Under the pieces are notes generated by a model that saw only the letters and a list, made by a program, of their open reading frames with translations, was not told the DNA's origin and searched no databases. A DNA stretch of 64,000 bases from Amycolatopsis sp. DSM 110486 (GTDB lineage Bacteria > Actinomycetota > Actinomycetes > Mycobacteriales > Pseudonocardiaceae): contig NZ_CP080519.1 in the NCBI RefSeq assembly GCF_019468465.1, positions 868,001-932,000 of the forward strand. Direction: 5' to 3'. Below, piece by piece: positions 34,744 to 45,800 of the stretch; position 1 is the stretch's first letter, and each line of letters begins with the position of its first letter. Position numbers and translations under genes: made by a program.

Positions 34744-37332
34744 TCAGTCCCCGTTGCGCTTGCGCTCCGCCGACGCGTGCCCGTTGACCGGGCGACGCTT
34801 CTTGTCGTCGTCTTCCGAGCCCAGCCGCTTGACCAGCGCGGCGGCACTCGCCGTTCCCGCCTGGTGTTCGGCCAGCGCGCGGGCCAGCAGCTCGGCCAGC
34901 CCGGCGTCCGGCGGCGGCTCGTCCTCGGCGATCGCGCGGGCGTAGCTCTCCGGGAAGGGCTGCGACGTCGGCGTCCACGAGTCGAAGTCCTCGAGCGGGT
35001 CCAGAGCCGGCGGCATCCGCAGCCGGGGCAGCCACGGGTCCACGGCTTCCTCGGACACCTGTTCGTCACGCGGCGCCGGCGCCAGGTCCGGGGACTCGCG
35101 CTTCCACGGCGGGTCCGTCACGTCGGAAACCGCCTCGGGTTCCTCCGTGCGCGCGGTTTCCTCGCGCGCCCCGGCCTCGTCGGCGCGTCGGCGACCGCCA
35201 CCGCCGCCTGCGGAGATCCCCAGGCGGTCCAGCACGGACCGAGCCGCGACAGAACCGTGTTCCGCGTCGTGCCGGGTCTTGCGGCCGCGGGAGACCTCGT
35301 CGCGGCGGGCGCGTTCCTCGCGGGCCCACTCGTCGCCCTCCCAGAGCGGCGCGGCGGGATCGTCCGCGGGCGCGGGGGCCATCGGCAGCTCGGGCAGGAT
35401 GTCCGAAAGGTCCGGCAGCGACAGCCGCGGCAGGTCCTCGGCCACGGCAGGGGGCCGCGGCGCCGGCTCTTCGCGCACGACCTCGGCCACGGGTTCCGGC
35501 TTCGGCTGCGGAGCCGGCACGGCTTCGAGCTTCTTGAACGGCTTGACCCAGCCCGGCAACCCCGCCGGCCGCTCGGGTGCCGCCCGGCGGCCCGTTTCCG
35601 CACGAGCCTGGCGGGAAGACGAGTGCGATCCGTTCACAGGCCGCTTGGCCGGCGGCGCGGGCGGCTCGGCGACGCGCGGTCGTTCCGGAGCCTCGGCGCG
35701 CGGCGCGGACAGCGTGAAGCGCGCGACCTGTTCGGCCGGGGCCTCCGTTCGCTCGGCGGGCGCCGCGGGTTCCGGCTCGTCACGGATCACCGGGATCACC
35801 GACGTCCGCTCGGCCTCCGACTCCGCGGCCGCTCGCCCGAAGGACCACGTCGGCGTCTTCGGTCCGGATTTCGCCGGCTTGCGAACGGGTTTCTCCGGCA
35901 CCGAACCGGCCGCCCGCACATACGTCGTCTCCGCCGGAGCGGCCGGCCGCGGCTGTGCTTCCGGCCGCGCCGGGGTTTCCGCACGCGACCGGGTTTCCTT
36001 CCGCGGCTGGGTTTCCGCGCGCTGAGCCTTCGCCACGGACGGCTTCGCAGCGGCCGGTTCCGGGGCAGTCGGTTCCGCGGCAGCCGGTTCCGCGGGGATC
36101 GCCCGGATCAACGCCGTCGTCTCGACGTCGCGGACCGGCGGCTCGACGGCCATCGGCACCGGACGGCCACCCTGCGGCGCCGACCGCGCGATCACGTCGT
36201 CGAGGTCCAGCGGCGCCACCGTGTCCGCGCCGAACTCGCCCGCGAGCAGCCCGCACGCCTGGCGGCGCGCCCGCGAGTGGACGTGTTCCGCCGCGCGCGA
36301 GCGGTGCAGGCACGCGATGGCTTCCTCGGCGCTGCCGAACCGTTCCTCGATCTGCGCCAGTTCCAGCCACAGCCGCGAAGTGATGGCGGACAGCCCGTGG
36401 CGATCGGTGCTCGCCACGGCTTCGCGCACCTGCTCGGACGCGGCGTCGCCGGCACCGGCCGGCAGGTGGATGCGCGTCGCGACGGCCAGCCGCAGCCATG
36501 CCGTGGGCGCGACACCGGCCGCGCGCACGGGCTCGTTCAGCATGGGTTCGGCGATGTCATACGCCATGGCAGTGTCGCCGCGGTCGAGCAGCGTGCTCAC
36601 GAGCTGCAGCACGAGCCGCACGCGCACGAGGCCGCCGTCGTCGCCGGGTTTGTCCAGCTTCTCCAGGAAACCGAGGCCGGTGCGGGCGGCGTCGGCCGCC
36701 GCGGTGAGGTCACCATGGCGGCGCCGGTGGGCCGCGGCTCCGTTGCGCAGCAACGCCCGCACGAGCAGCCGGGTGTCGGCGTCGAGCGACTCGTCGGCGA
36801 CCACCAGCTTGTCGGCTTCGACGAGCACGCGGTCGAGCTCCGGCTTGCGGCCGAACTGCGCGAGGCAGCCCACGAGGTGGCACAGCGCTTCCGCGCGGTG
36901 CACGGCCGAAACCGCCGGCTCCGACAGCACAGGCCGCAACGCCGCGAGCCCGGTCAGCGGCGTGCCGAGGCTGCGCGCGCACACGGCCAGGTCGATCCGC
37001 AGCCGCGCGGCCGTGTCGGTGTATCCGGCGTGCTCCGCGGCCCGCAGGGCGGCAACGGCGCGCCCGACGGTCGACGTGCGACCGCCGAGGCGCACGCGCG
37101 CCGCGACCACGAGGCTTTCGGCGCGGATCCACTGCTCGTCCGCACCCGCGGTCTCGGCGAGCGCGGCCGCGCGCTCGCCGAGCACCAAGGCGAGTTCGGG
37201 CGCGCGCAGGTGCAGCGCGTCCGCACGCTCGATCAGCCGCCCGAGGTCGGAGAGGGTCGCCCCGCCGGCAGCAGCGAGCCGCCCGCCCGCGGGTGCGGGC
37301 GAGCTCGACCGGTTGTGCCTGCTGGCTTCCAC
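34744..37332 (-). CDS. large TPR-like / disordered protein of unknown function
   Basis: 862 aa, GTG start with GGGGG 5 nt upstream. Residues about 25-385 are alpha-helical with TPR-like spacing (LIERADALHLRAPELALVLGERAAALAE, LGRAVAALRAAEHAGYTDTAARLRIDLAVCARSLG in part, RLWLELAQIEERFGSAEEAIACLHRSRAAEH). Residues about 395-800 are Pro/Glu/Ala/Arg-rich and probably disordered. A short helix ends the protein (AELLARALAEHQAGTASAAALVKRLG) before a basic tail. There is no signal peptide or membrane helix. It lies 14 bp downstream of the ABC-F stop, so the two are likely co-transcribed. The helical part resembles TPR domains of actinobacterial regulators, but the family is not recognised. Confidence 0.7.
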   Translation of the reverse strand: MEASRHNRSSSPAPAGGRLAAAGGATLSDLGRLIERADALHLRAPELALVLGERAAALAETAGADEQWIRAESLVVAARVRLGGRTSTVGRAVAALRAAEHAGYTDTAARLRIDLAVCARSLGTPLTGLAALRPVLSEPAVSAVHRAEALCHLVGCLAQFGRKPELDRVLVEADKLVVADESLDADTRLLVRALLRNGAAAHRRRHGDLTAAADAARTGLGFLEKLDKPGDDGGLVRVRLVLQLVSTLLDRGDTAMAYDIAEPMLNEPVRAAGVAPTAWLRLAVATRIHLPAGAGDAASEQVREAVASTDRHGLSAITSRLWLELAQIEERFGSAEEAIACLHRSRAAEHVHSRARRQACGLLAGEFGADTVAPLDLDDVIARSAPQGGRPVPMAVEPPVRDVETTALIRAIPAEPAAAEPTAPEPAAAKPSVAKAQRAETQPRKETRSRAETPARPEAQPRPAAPAETTYVRAAGSVPEKPVRKPAKSGPKTPTWSFGRAAAESEAERTSVIPVIRDEPEPAAPAERTEAPAEQVARFTLSAPRAEAPERPRVAEPPAPPAKRPVNGSHSSSRQARAETGRRAAPERPAGLPGWVKPFKKLEAVPAPQPKPEPVAEVVREEPAPRPPAVAEDLPRLSLPDLSDILPELPMAPAPADDPAAPLWEGDEWAREERARRDEVSRGRKTRHDAEHGSVAARSVLDRLGISAGGGGGRRRADEAGAREETARTEEPEAVSDVTDPPWKRESPDLAPAPRDEQVSEEAVDPWLPRLRMPPALDPLEDFDSWTPTSQPFPESYARAIAEDEPPPDAGLAELLARALAEHQAGTASAAALVKRLGSEDDDKKRRPVNGHASAERKRNGD

Positions 37333-37346
37333 TCCGGCCCCCGACG

Positions 37347-39023
<1,677 letters not shown>

Positions 39024-39123
39024 GAAAGCGATCGTAGAGTGGCCCGATCCGCGCCCTGACGGCGGTCACCACCGCGCTACCGAGGGTCATGCGCACATCA
39101 CGCGGACGACATCATCGGCGCGG

Positions 39124-41145
39124 TCATTCGACCCGTTTGCCGTCTGCGAGGTTCTTGAGCATCGCGTTGTAGGCGTTCAGTTCCTCGCCGCCCGTATTCT
39201 CCTCGCGGCGGTCCTTCCGCTTGGCCTCGCGCTCGTCGGCGCGCGCCCACTGCACCAGCAGCGCGATCAGCACCAGCAGCACGGGAACCTCGCCCGCGGC
39301 CCACGCGATGCCGCCACCGAGACGCTGGTCGGTGAGCAGGTCGCCGACAAACGGCAGCCGCAGCGACTGGTAGAACTCCTGGCCGATCACGTACTGCATG
39401 TTCATCAGGATCACGCCGAAGAACGCGTGGAACGGCATGGCCGCGAACATCATCCCGAGCCGGCCGACCGGCGGGATCTTGCGCGGCGCCGGGTCGACGC
39501 CGATCACCGGCCAGTAGAAGACGTAGCCGGCGAGCAGGAAGTGGGCGTTCATCGCCAGGTGCGCCCAGTGGTAGTTCAGCGCGGCGTCGAACAGGCCGGA
39601 GAAGTACAGCGCGTAGAACGAGCCGACGAACAGCAGCAGCGCGACGACCGGGTGTGTCAGGAACCGCGACACCGGCGAGTGGACAGCCGCCAGGAGCCAC
39701 TCACGCGGCCCTGGAGGCGCGCCGGCACCCGCGGTCGGCAGGGCGCGCAGCGCGAGCGTCACAGGGCCGCCCAGCACCAGCAGGACGGGCACGACCATCG
39801 ACAGCAGCATGTGCGTGCCCATGTGCACGCTGAACATCGCCGGCGAGTAGCGGCCGATGCCCGACGACGTGGCGATCAGGAGCACCAGGCAGCCGGCGAG
39901 CCACGCGACGATCCGGCCGGTGGGCCACGAGTCGCCGCGTTTGCGCAGCCGCCATACGCCGGCGAGGTAGAGCCCGGCCAGGACGATCGCGGCGGTGCCG
40001 TAGATGAGGTCGAAGCGCCAGTCGGTGAGCAGGCGCCAGAAGGTGGGCGCGCCGTCGAGGTTGTAGCCGATGAGCAGCTCGGTGGTCGAGGGCTGGGTGA
40101 CCGCGTCGGCCGGTGGTGGTGTGCGGGCGAGGCCGGACGCGATGCCGAGCGTCACGAACATGATCAGCACCTCGACGGCCGCCAGCCGCAGCAGCTGGCC
40201 GCCGCCCTTGCCGTCGACGAGGTCGCGCACGCCGCGCTGGCGCTGCTGATGGCCGAACACGCCGAGCAGCAGCAGCGCGACGACCTTCGCGACCACGAGC
40301 AGGCCGTAGTCGGTGGTGAACAGGTCGCCGAGGTTGATGCGCACCAGCGCGTTGATCACGCCGGAGATCGCCATCACGACCCAGCAGACCAGGGCCAGCT
40401 TGGAGAACCGCCGGGCCGCGAGCGACAGGTGCGCTCCCCGGCGCCAGCCGAGAGCCAGGAGCGCCACGAGCCCGCCGACCCACAGCGCGGCCGCGATCAG
40501 GTGGAACAGCAGGCTGTTGGTGGCCATGTCGTGCGAGCCGCCGCTCGCGGAGTGCCCCGTGACGGCCACCGGGATCAGGCCCGCGACGGCCACGAAGAAC
40601 AGCACGGCCGTCCAGCCCCACGTGAGCACGAGCCGGCAGCCGAGCGCGAGCAGCACCGCGATGAGCGCCGTCCACAGCCACGCCTTGGGCTGCTCGATCG
40701 CGTCGACGAGGTCCAGGAGGGTCTGGGGCGAAAGGACTTCCAGGAACGGCTTGCCGGCGCCGTCGGCCGCGGTGAAGGCCACCGAGAGCAGCGACGAGGC
40801 GAACCAGACCCAGGCGGCGATGCCGGCCGCGCGCACGGCGGCGTAGCCCTCGGGCCCCAGCGTGCCGGACTTCTGCGGCGGCACCAGGAACGCGGCCAGC
40901 AGCAACGCGCCGACGCAGACCACGGACGCGGCTTCGGCGAGCACCCGGACGACCGTGATGCCGTAGCGCGTGACCAGCCCCGGGTCGGGCAGCCCGGTGA
41001 TCAGGTAGCCGGCGCCACCGGTGAGCGCCACGAGCCCGACCGCCACGACCGCGGCGAGCAGCACGCCCACCGAGAGCAGCGGCAGCACGCTGGTCCTGCG
41101 CCGCGCGGTCGGTTCGGGTTTCGTCACTGCGTCCGTGCTCACCAT
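39124..41145 (-). CDS. CopD / CtaG fusion: copper resistance and cytochrome oxidase assembly membrane protein
   Basis: 673 aa, about 14 hydrophobic segments. The N-terminal ~360 residues match CopD (ALVCWVVMAISGVINALVRI, GLLVVAKVVALLLLG). The C-terminal ~300 residues match caa3_CtaG (FSVHMGTHMLLSMVVPVLLVLGGPVTLALRALP in parts, HLAMNAHFLLAGYVFYWPVIGVDP, MPFHAFFGVILMN). Histidines and methionines in these segments are candidate copper ligands. The fusion is common in actinobacteria and is thought to bring copper to cytochrome oxidase. It lies 100 bp upstream of ettA in the same direction, and is divergent from the phosphatase gene. Confidence 0.92.
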   Translation of the reverse strand: MVSTDAVTKPEPTARRRTSVLPLLSVGVLLAAVVAVGLVALTGGAGYLITGLPDPGLVTRYGITVVRVLAEAASVVCVGALLLAAFLVPPQKSGTLGPEGYAAVRAAGIAAWVWFASSLLSVAFTAADGAGKPFLEVLSPQTLLDLVDAIEQPKAWLWTALIAVLLALGCRLVLTWGWTAVLFFVAVAGLIPVAVTGHSASGGSHDMATNSLLFHLIAAALWVGGLVALLALGWRRGAHLSLAARRFSKLALVCWVVMAISGVINALVRINLGDLFTTDYGLLVVAKVVALLLLGVFGHQQRQRGVRDLVDGKGGGQLLRLAAVEVLIMFVTLGIASGLARTPPPADAVTQPSTTELLIGYNLDGAPTFWRLLTDWRFDLIYGTAAIVLAGLYLAGVWRLRKRGDSWPTGRIVAWLAGCLVLLIATSSGIGRYSPAMFSVHMGTHMLLSMVVPVLLVLGGPVTLALRALPTAGAGAPPGPREWLLAAVHSPVSRFLTHPVVALLLFVGSFYALYFSGLFDAALNYHWAHLAMNAHFLLAGYVFYWPVIGVDPAPRKIPPVGRLGMMFAAMPFHAFFGVILMNMQYVIGQEFYQSLRLPFVGDLLTDQRLGGGIAWAAGEVPVLLVLIALLVQWARADEREAKRKDRREENTGGEELNAYNAMLKNLADGKRVE

Positions 41146-41205
41146 TCGAGACTAGGCCGGTCGCGTTTCCCACGGCACGGGGGTGCGGACGGGCATGATG
41201 GTTTC

Positions 41206-41844
41206 GTGCGGATCATCCTGCTGCGTCACGCCGAGTCCCTCGGGAGCGTCGACCAACTCGCCTACACCCGGATCCCGGACCACGCGATTCCGCTGACGGA
41301 GACCGGCCGGGCCGAGGCCGTCGCGACGGGACCGGTCATCAAGGAACTGCTGCGGGGCGAGCGTCCGGCCGTGTACGTGAGCCCCTACCTGCGTACGCGC
41401 GAGACGCTGCGGCTGCTGAGCATCGAGAGCGCCTGCGACCGCGTGGTGCAGGAGCCGCGGCTGCGCGAACAGGACTGGGGCAACCTGCAAGACCCGCAGG
41501 ACCAGGAGGTGCAGCGGCAGCGGCGGCACGAGTTCGGGCACTTCTTCTACCGGCTGCCGTTCGGCGAGTCGGGCGCCGACGTGGACGACCGCGTGGCCGG
41601 TTTCCTCGCCGAGCTGCTGCACAGTGGCGGAACTCACCCGCGCAGCGTGCTGATCGTCTCCCACGGCCTCACGCTGCGGCTGCTGTGCCGCCGGCTGTTC
41701 GGCTGGAGCGTGGACCTGTTCGAGTCGCTGTCGAACCTGCGCACGTGCGAGCACCGCGTGCTGGAGCACGACGGGGACAAGTGGTCGCTCGACCGGCCGT
41801 TCGGGCAGTGGCGCGAGTCACCGGACGGGGAGACCCAGGGCTAG
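41206..41844 (+). CDS. histidine phosphatase / phosphoglycerate-mutase-like protein
   Basis: 212 aa. The catalytic motif is LLRHAES near residue 5 (RHG-type phosphohistidine), with a second active-site His in VSHGLTLRLLCRRLFGWSVD. YVSPYLRTRETLRLL and REQDWGN are family marks. The substrate is unknown; this subgroup hydrolyses diverse phosphoesters. The start is GTG 41206 at the beginning of the conserved strand. Its 3' end overlaps the convergent MFS gene by 27 bp. Confidence 0.87.
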   Translation: MRIILLRHAESLGSVDQLAYTRIPDHAIPLTETGRAEAVATGPVIKELLRGERPAVYVSPYLRTRETLRLLSIESACDRVVQEPRLREQDWGNLQDPQDQEVQRQRRHEFGHFFYRLPFGESGADVDDRVAGFLAELLHSGGTHPRSVLIVSHGLTLRLLCRRLFGWSVDLFESLSNLRTCEHRVLEHDGDKWSLDRPFGQWRESPDGETQG

Positions 41845-42999
41845 CTCCTCACGCCGGCGCGCGCGGGCCGCGACGAGGGCGGCCGGCACGATCAGCGCGG
41901 CGATGAGGCCGACGACTACGAACGACACGGAGTAGGACGTCGCCTGCGCGATGCCGCCGATCATCGGCGGACCCGCGAGGAAGCCGGAGTAGGCGATGGT
42001 GCTGACGAACGCCAGCTCGCGTTCGCCGCCTCCGCCGTCGGCGCGTTTCCCGGCGCTGCCGGCGAGGCTCAGGGCCAGCGGGAACGCCGCGGCGAGGCCG
42101 GCGCCGGCCAGCGCGAAGCCGACGTACGCGAAGGCGGCCGGCGTGAACACGGCGGTGCAGACGAGGCCGATCGCCGCGACGCCCGCGCCGACGGCGAGGG
42201 AACGTGTGGCGCCGAAACGTTCCTGGCTCCACGCGCCGCCGAGCCGCGCGAGCGCCATGGCCAGCGAGAACCCCGAGTAGGCCAGCGCCGCCGCGCCCTG
42301 GCCGACGCCGTGGACGGTCACCATGAGCAAGGCCGACCAGTCGGAACTCGCGCCCTCGGCGATTGCCGAGCACAGCGCGACGGCCGCGAGCAGCCACAGC
42401 GCGGGCCGGCGGATCGGCGCTTTCCCGCGTTCCGGCGGCGTGGTCTCCTTCGGCGGCCGGTCTCCCGGCACAGCCTTGAGCACGGCGACGAGCACGACCA
42501 GTGCCACCACAGCGGCCACGGAGAGGTGCCGCGCGGGCGACCAGCCGTGCCCTGCGGCCAGCCCGGCGAGCAGGGAGCCACCGAGTGCGCCGAAGCTGAA
42601 CCCTGCGTGCAGTGTCGGCATCACGGCGCGACCGGTGCGGCGCTCGACGGCGACGCCCGCGATGTTCATGGCGACGTCGAGGGACCCCACGCCCGCGCCG
42701 AGGACGAACAGGGCACCGGCGAGCAACGGCACGTTCGGCGCGAACCCGACGAGCACGAGCGCGACGGCGGCCACCACGGTGCTGCCCGCGACGGCCGCGC
42801 GGGCACCCACGCGTTCGGTGATCCGGCCGGAAATCGGTGCGGCACAGAGCATCCCGACACTCGCGCCGAGCAGCGCGAGCCCGAAGACGCCCGGCACGGC
42901 GTGCACGTGGGCGGCGATGGCGGGCGTGCGCGGGGCCCACGAACCGAGGGCCGCCCCGTTCAGCGCGAAGACCGCGAATACCGCCGTCCGGTCGCGCAT
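41818..42999 (-). CDS. MFS transporter
   Basis: 393 aa, twelve predicted hydrophobic helices. The MFS loop 2-3 motif is GRITERVGARAAVAGS. It resembles the sugar/unknown-substrate MFS group that includes YbjJ-like exporters. It is divergent from a LacI-family regulator with a shared operator, so it may handle a sugar or sugar-like compound. Its 3' end overlaps the phosphatase gene by 27 bp. Confidence 0.85.
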   Translation of the reverse strand: MRDRTAVFAVFALNGAALGSWAPRTPAIAAHVHAVPGVFGLALLGASVGMLCAAPISGRITERVGARAAVAGSTVVAAVALVLVGFAPNVPLLAGALFVLGAGVGSLDVAMNIAGVAVERRTGRAVMPTLHAGFSFGALGGSLLAGLAAGHGWSPARHLSVAAVVALVVLVAVLKAVPGDRPPKETTPPERGKAPIRRPALWLLAAVALCSAIAEGASSDWSALLMVTVHGVGQGAAALAYSGFSLAMALARLGGAWSQERFGATRSLAVGAGVAAIGLVCTAVFTPAAFAYVGFALAGAGLAAAFPLALSLAGSAGKRADGGGGERELAFVSTIAYSGFLAGPPMIGGIAQATSYSVSFVVVGLIAALIVPAALVAARARRREELALGLPVR

Positions 43000-43040
43000 C
43001 GCCGCCTGCCTCTCTGCCGGGAGCCCTTGGCCCAGAATGA

Positions 43041-43054
43041 CTTAAGCGCTTCAG
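43041..43054. promoter_or_regulatory. LacI-type operator
   Basis: CTTAAGCGCTTCAG has the perfect core AAGCGCTT with the central CG of LacI/GalR operators (12 of 14 palindromic). It sits between the divergent MFS and LacI genes. Confidence 0.7.
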
Positions 43055-43082
43055 ACGGTCAAGGCCGCGCTATGCTCCGCCG

Positions 43083-44150
43083 ATGACGAGCACCCGGCGC
43101 CGGCGCCCGACGCTGGACGACGTCGCCGAGGCGGTCGGGGTGTCCCGCGCGACCGTCTCGAACGCCTACAACCGGCCTGACCAGCTGTCCGCGCAGCTGC
43201 GGGAGCAGGTGCTGCGCGCGGCCAAGGACCTCGGCTACCCCGGACCGAACCCGACCGCGCGCAGCCTCGCCACGAGCCGGACTGGCGCGATCGCGTTCCT
43301 GCTCGACGCGTCGCTGTCGGCGGCGTTCTCGGACCCGGCGCTGTCGATCACGCTCGACGCGCTCGCGAAGGCGGTGGAGCCGACCGGCCACGCGCTGCTG
43401 CTGTTGCCCGGCGGCGAAGCCCACGGCGGGCCGCCTGCCGAGCGCGTGCTGGCCGCGCAGGCGGACATCGCCGTGGCCTACTCGCTGGCCGACGGCAGCC
43501 TGGCGCTGGAGGCCGTGCGCGACCGGGGGCTGCCGCTGGTGGTGATCGACCAGCCCCTGCTGCCGGACACCGCCCGCGTCGGCTGCGACGACCGGGCCGG
43601 GGCCGCGCTGGCGGCGCGGCACCTGCTGGAGCTGGGGCACCGGCGCTTCGCGATCCTGTCGGCGCCGCGGCAGTCACCCGACGGCCCGTCCGGTCTGGAG
43701 TCCGCGCGGGCGAGCTCGTTCCACGGCACGCGCGAGCGCCTGGCGGGCTACCTGTCGACGCTGTCCGCGGCGGGCGTGACCGACGTCGCGGTGTCCGAGG
43801 CGCCGTGGCTGTCGGCGGACACCGCCCGGGCGAGCGCGGCCGAGCTCCTGACCGGCACGCCCCGGCCGACGGCGCTGCTGTGCATGTCCGACCAGCTGGC
43901 GCTGGCCGCCGTCGCCGCCGCCCGGCAGCTGGGCCTTCGCGTGCCGGACGACGTCTCGGTGGTCGGCTTCGACGACACCCCGCAGGCCGCCTGGGCGGAG
44001 CCGCCGCTGACCACCGTCCGCCAGGACCTCGCCGGCAAGGGGCGCACCGCGGGCGAGCTGATCCTGCACTTGATGTCCGGCGAGAATCCGCCTCCGCCGG
44101 TCGTGCTGCCGGTGTCGTTGATCCGCCGAAACAGCACGGCCGCCGTTTAG
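43083..44150 (+). CDS. LacI-family transcriptional regulator
   Basis: 355 aa. The N-terminal HTH and hinge helix are clear: PTLDDVAEAVGVSRATVSNAYNRPDQLS. A periplasmic-binding-protein-like ligand domain follows (VSVVGFDDTPQAAWAEPPLTTVRQD in two parts is the usual signature near the C-terminus). The ligand is probably a sugar. The predicted operator CTTAAGCGCTTCAG lies 29 bp upstream and is shared with the divergent MFS gene, suggesting it represses that gene and itself. Confidence 0.92.
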   Translation: MTSTRRRRPTLDDVAEAVGVSRATVSNAYNRPDQLSAQLREQVLRAAKDLGYPGPNPTARSLATSRTGAIAFLLDASLSAAFSDPALSITLDALAKAVEPTGHALLLLPGGEAHGGPPAERVLAAQADIAVAYSLADGSLALEAVRDRGLPLVVIDQPLLPDTARVGCDDRAGAALAARHLLELGHRRFAILSAPRQSPDGPSGLESARASSFHGTRERLAGYLSTLSAAGVTDVAVSEAPWLSADTARASAAELLTGTPRPTALLCMSDQLALAAVAAARQLGLRVPDDVSVVGFDDTPQAAWAEPPLTTVRQDLAGKGRTAGELILHLMSGENPPPPVVLPVSLIRRNSTAAV

Positions 44151-44167
44151 CAATACCGTTCACCGAT

Positions 44168-44216
44168 CTGTGGACAACTCGCGCCGTTCGAGCGACGGAA
44201 TACTACTTGTCCACAG
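44168..44216. promoter_or_regulatory. two inverted perfect DnaA boxes
   Basis: CTGTGGACAA (44168-44177) and TTGTCCACAG (44207-44216) are a perfect 10-bp inverted repeat. Each contains TTGTCCACA, the actinobacterial DnaA-box consensus. They lie between lacI and the I36-type gene. They could titrate DnaA or regulate the I36-type promoter. This is not an origin: no dnaA or dnaN and only two boxes. Confidence 0.55.
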
Positions 44217-44319
44217 ACGTAGGAATGCGGGCAGACAAACCCACCCCCACCCGCCATCGTAGGAACCACACATTCCACGGCGGCCCACTCCGGCCGCCAC
44301 CGAGGGGGGAGTTCCCACG

Positions 44320-44892
44320 ATGTTCCGACGCCTGCTGCCGAAGCTGCCCGTGTTCCCCGGCCACTCCGGCCGGCCCACGACTCCGTCCCGCCTGCCGGGT
44401 TTGCCGGCGCGCCTGCCGCGCGTCCTGCTCCTGGCGACGGCCGGTTTGCTGGCGGGGACAGGGATGGCTTCTGCTGCTCCTTCGGGGCAGGCCGTGCACG
44501 GTTCCGCCGCTCCGTCGGCTCACGGCATCACCCACGCCTCCCCGGCGGCCGAGCACTTCACCCCTGCGACTCCCGGCTCGGCACTCACCATTCCGGCCCC
44601 GACCGCCACTTCCGACCCGGCTTGCGCCGTCGGCGAACTGTGCCTCTGGACCACCGAAACCTACTCCGGCACCACTCAGCACTACGACCTCCGCACCGCC
44701 AATCCCGAAGACTGCATTCCCCTGCCCGAGGGATTCGAAGGGCATTCCTTCGTCAACCGCCTGACCCGCGACGTCACCATCTACCAAAGCGAAGAATGCA
44801 CGACCGAGGGAGACTTCACCACCTACCCGGGTGGCGGCACTTACGTTCCGCAATCTCCCTTCGTGGTTCGCGCCATCAAAATCTGGAACTGA
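44320..44892 (+). CDS. secreted peptidase-inhibitor I36-type protein
   Basis: 190 aa. The long Arg/Pro-rich N-region is followed by a hydrophobic signal (VLLLATAGLLAGTGMASA) with cleavage near AAPSG, residue ~53. The mature C-terminal domain (CAVGELCLWTTETYSG, YDLRTANPEDCIPLPEGFEGHSFVNRLTRDV in parts, YQSEECTTEGDFTTYPGGG) has the four cysteines and beta pattern of the inhibitor I36 / beta-gamma-crystallin-like secreted proteins of streptomycetes. It acts outside the cell. The ATG is preceded by GGGGGGAG. The DnaA-box pair lies upstream. Confidence 0.82.
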   Translation: MFRRLLPKLPVFPGHSGRPTTPSRLPGLPARLPRVLLLATAGLLAGTGMASAAPSGQAVHGSAAPSAHGITHASPAAEHFTPATPGSALTIPAPTATSDPACAVGELCLWTTETYSGTTQHYDLRTANPEDCIPLPEGFEGHSFVNRLTRDVTIYQSEECTTEGDFTTYPGGGTYVPQSPFVVRAIKIWN

Positions 44893-45800
44893 CGCGGCCA
44901 CCGCGCCGACCTCCGCCCCGGGGCGCACGCACCCCACTTGCCACCCCGGGGCGCCCTCATCCGGCGTGCTCACCGGGCTTGCCCACCTCCGGGCGGCTCA
45001 CCCGGCTCGCTCACTGCAAGGCGATCCCCACCAGCGACCTCACCCCGAGGCGCCCGGGCCCCCACCCGTCTTGATCGCCCCGGAGCCGCCACACCCTGCC
45101 CACCAACCCGGGCGGCACGCGCACCACCGTGCCCCCGGGACCTTCCACCTCCTCGTCACTTGACCTCGACCACCCGACCGGGACCGGCTGATCGGTCATC
45201 CCGCGGCCCCCACCGCGCCGCCCCACCGATCGCCGGCCCCCGGGGCCGTCCCCCGAACGGCCCCACCCCCGTGGGCGCGCCACCTTCCCCGTGTCCAGCG
45301 CGCCCACGGGGCCTTCCCCCGGTCCCCACCGCTGTCCCCAGCCGTCCGTCAACCGCGTCCGCGAACTCTCTTCACAGTCAGCTGGGCTACCCATTCATCA
45401 CCACTGGCCGAAGTCCCGGCCACAACCCCACGAGGAACCCCCCATGCACCCCGACTCCCGCCCGACGACCTGCCGAAACCACGCCTCTCACCACCCCACC
45501 GAGACCCCTGCCGCGCACGCCAAAAAAGACGCCGTGGCGATCCCACCCATTCGAGCGGGATGTCGTGGGCGGGCAACGGCCGCGGGGAAGCCCGGAGCGT
45601 CCGATGAACCGCTGGTGAACGCGCCGCCGCCGGGCCGCCGCGGCAACGACCAAGATCACCCGCGCGGGGACCAGGCGGGGGCGCGGCATCCGGCGAATCC
45701 GGCGAACGAGACCTGAAACGATTCGACGGTGTCGAACGATCGAGAGGATGGCGACGACTAAGCTGCCGGTGCTGGAGATCGGCAACCGTCGTCGACCCGG
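44893..45800. other. gene-poor C-rich region upstream of tRNA-Arg
   Basis: About 900 bp with strong C bias on the plus strand and repeated CCCCGGGGCGC motifs. Short frames exist on both strands. The most gene-like is minus 45199-45011 (62 codons, high third-position GC, MTDQPVPVGWSRSSDEEVEG at the start), but its ribosome binding site is weak and no family is recognised. I see no other supported gene. A small hairpin TTCGAC GGT GTCGAA lies at about 45727-45741. Confidence 0.35.

Noticed and set aside
44168..44216. Chromosomal origin or LacI terminator
   Set aside because: Only two DnaA boxes and no dnaA/dnaN context argue against an origin; a 29-nt loop makes an intrinsic terminator unlikely.
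45387..45785. 132-codon minus-strand ORF upstream of the tRNA
   Set aside because: Arg/Val-rich translation with no ribosome binding site, overlapped by equally long frames on both strands; judged non-coding.
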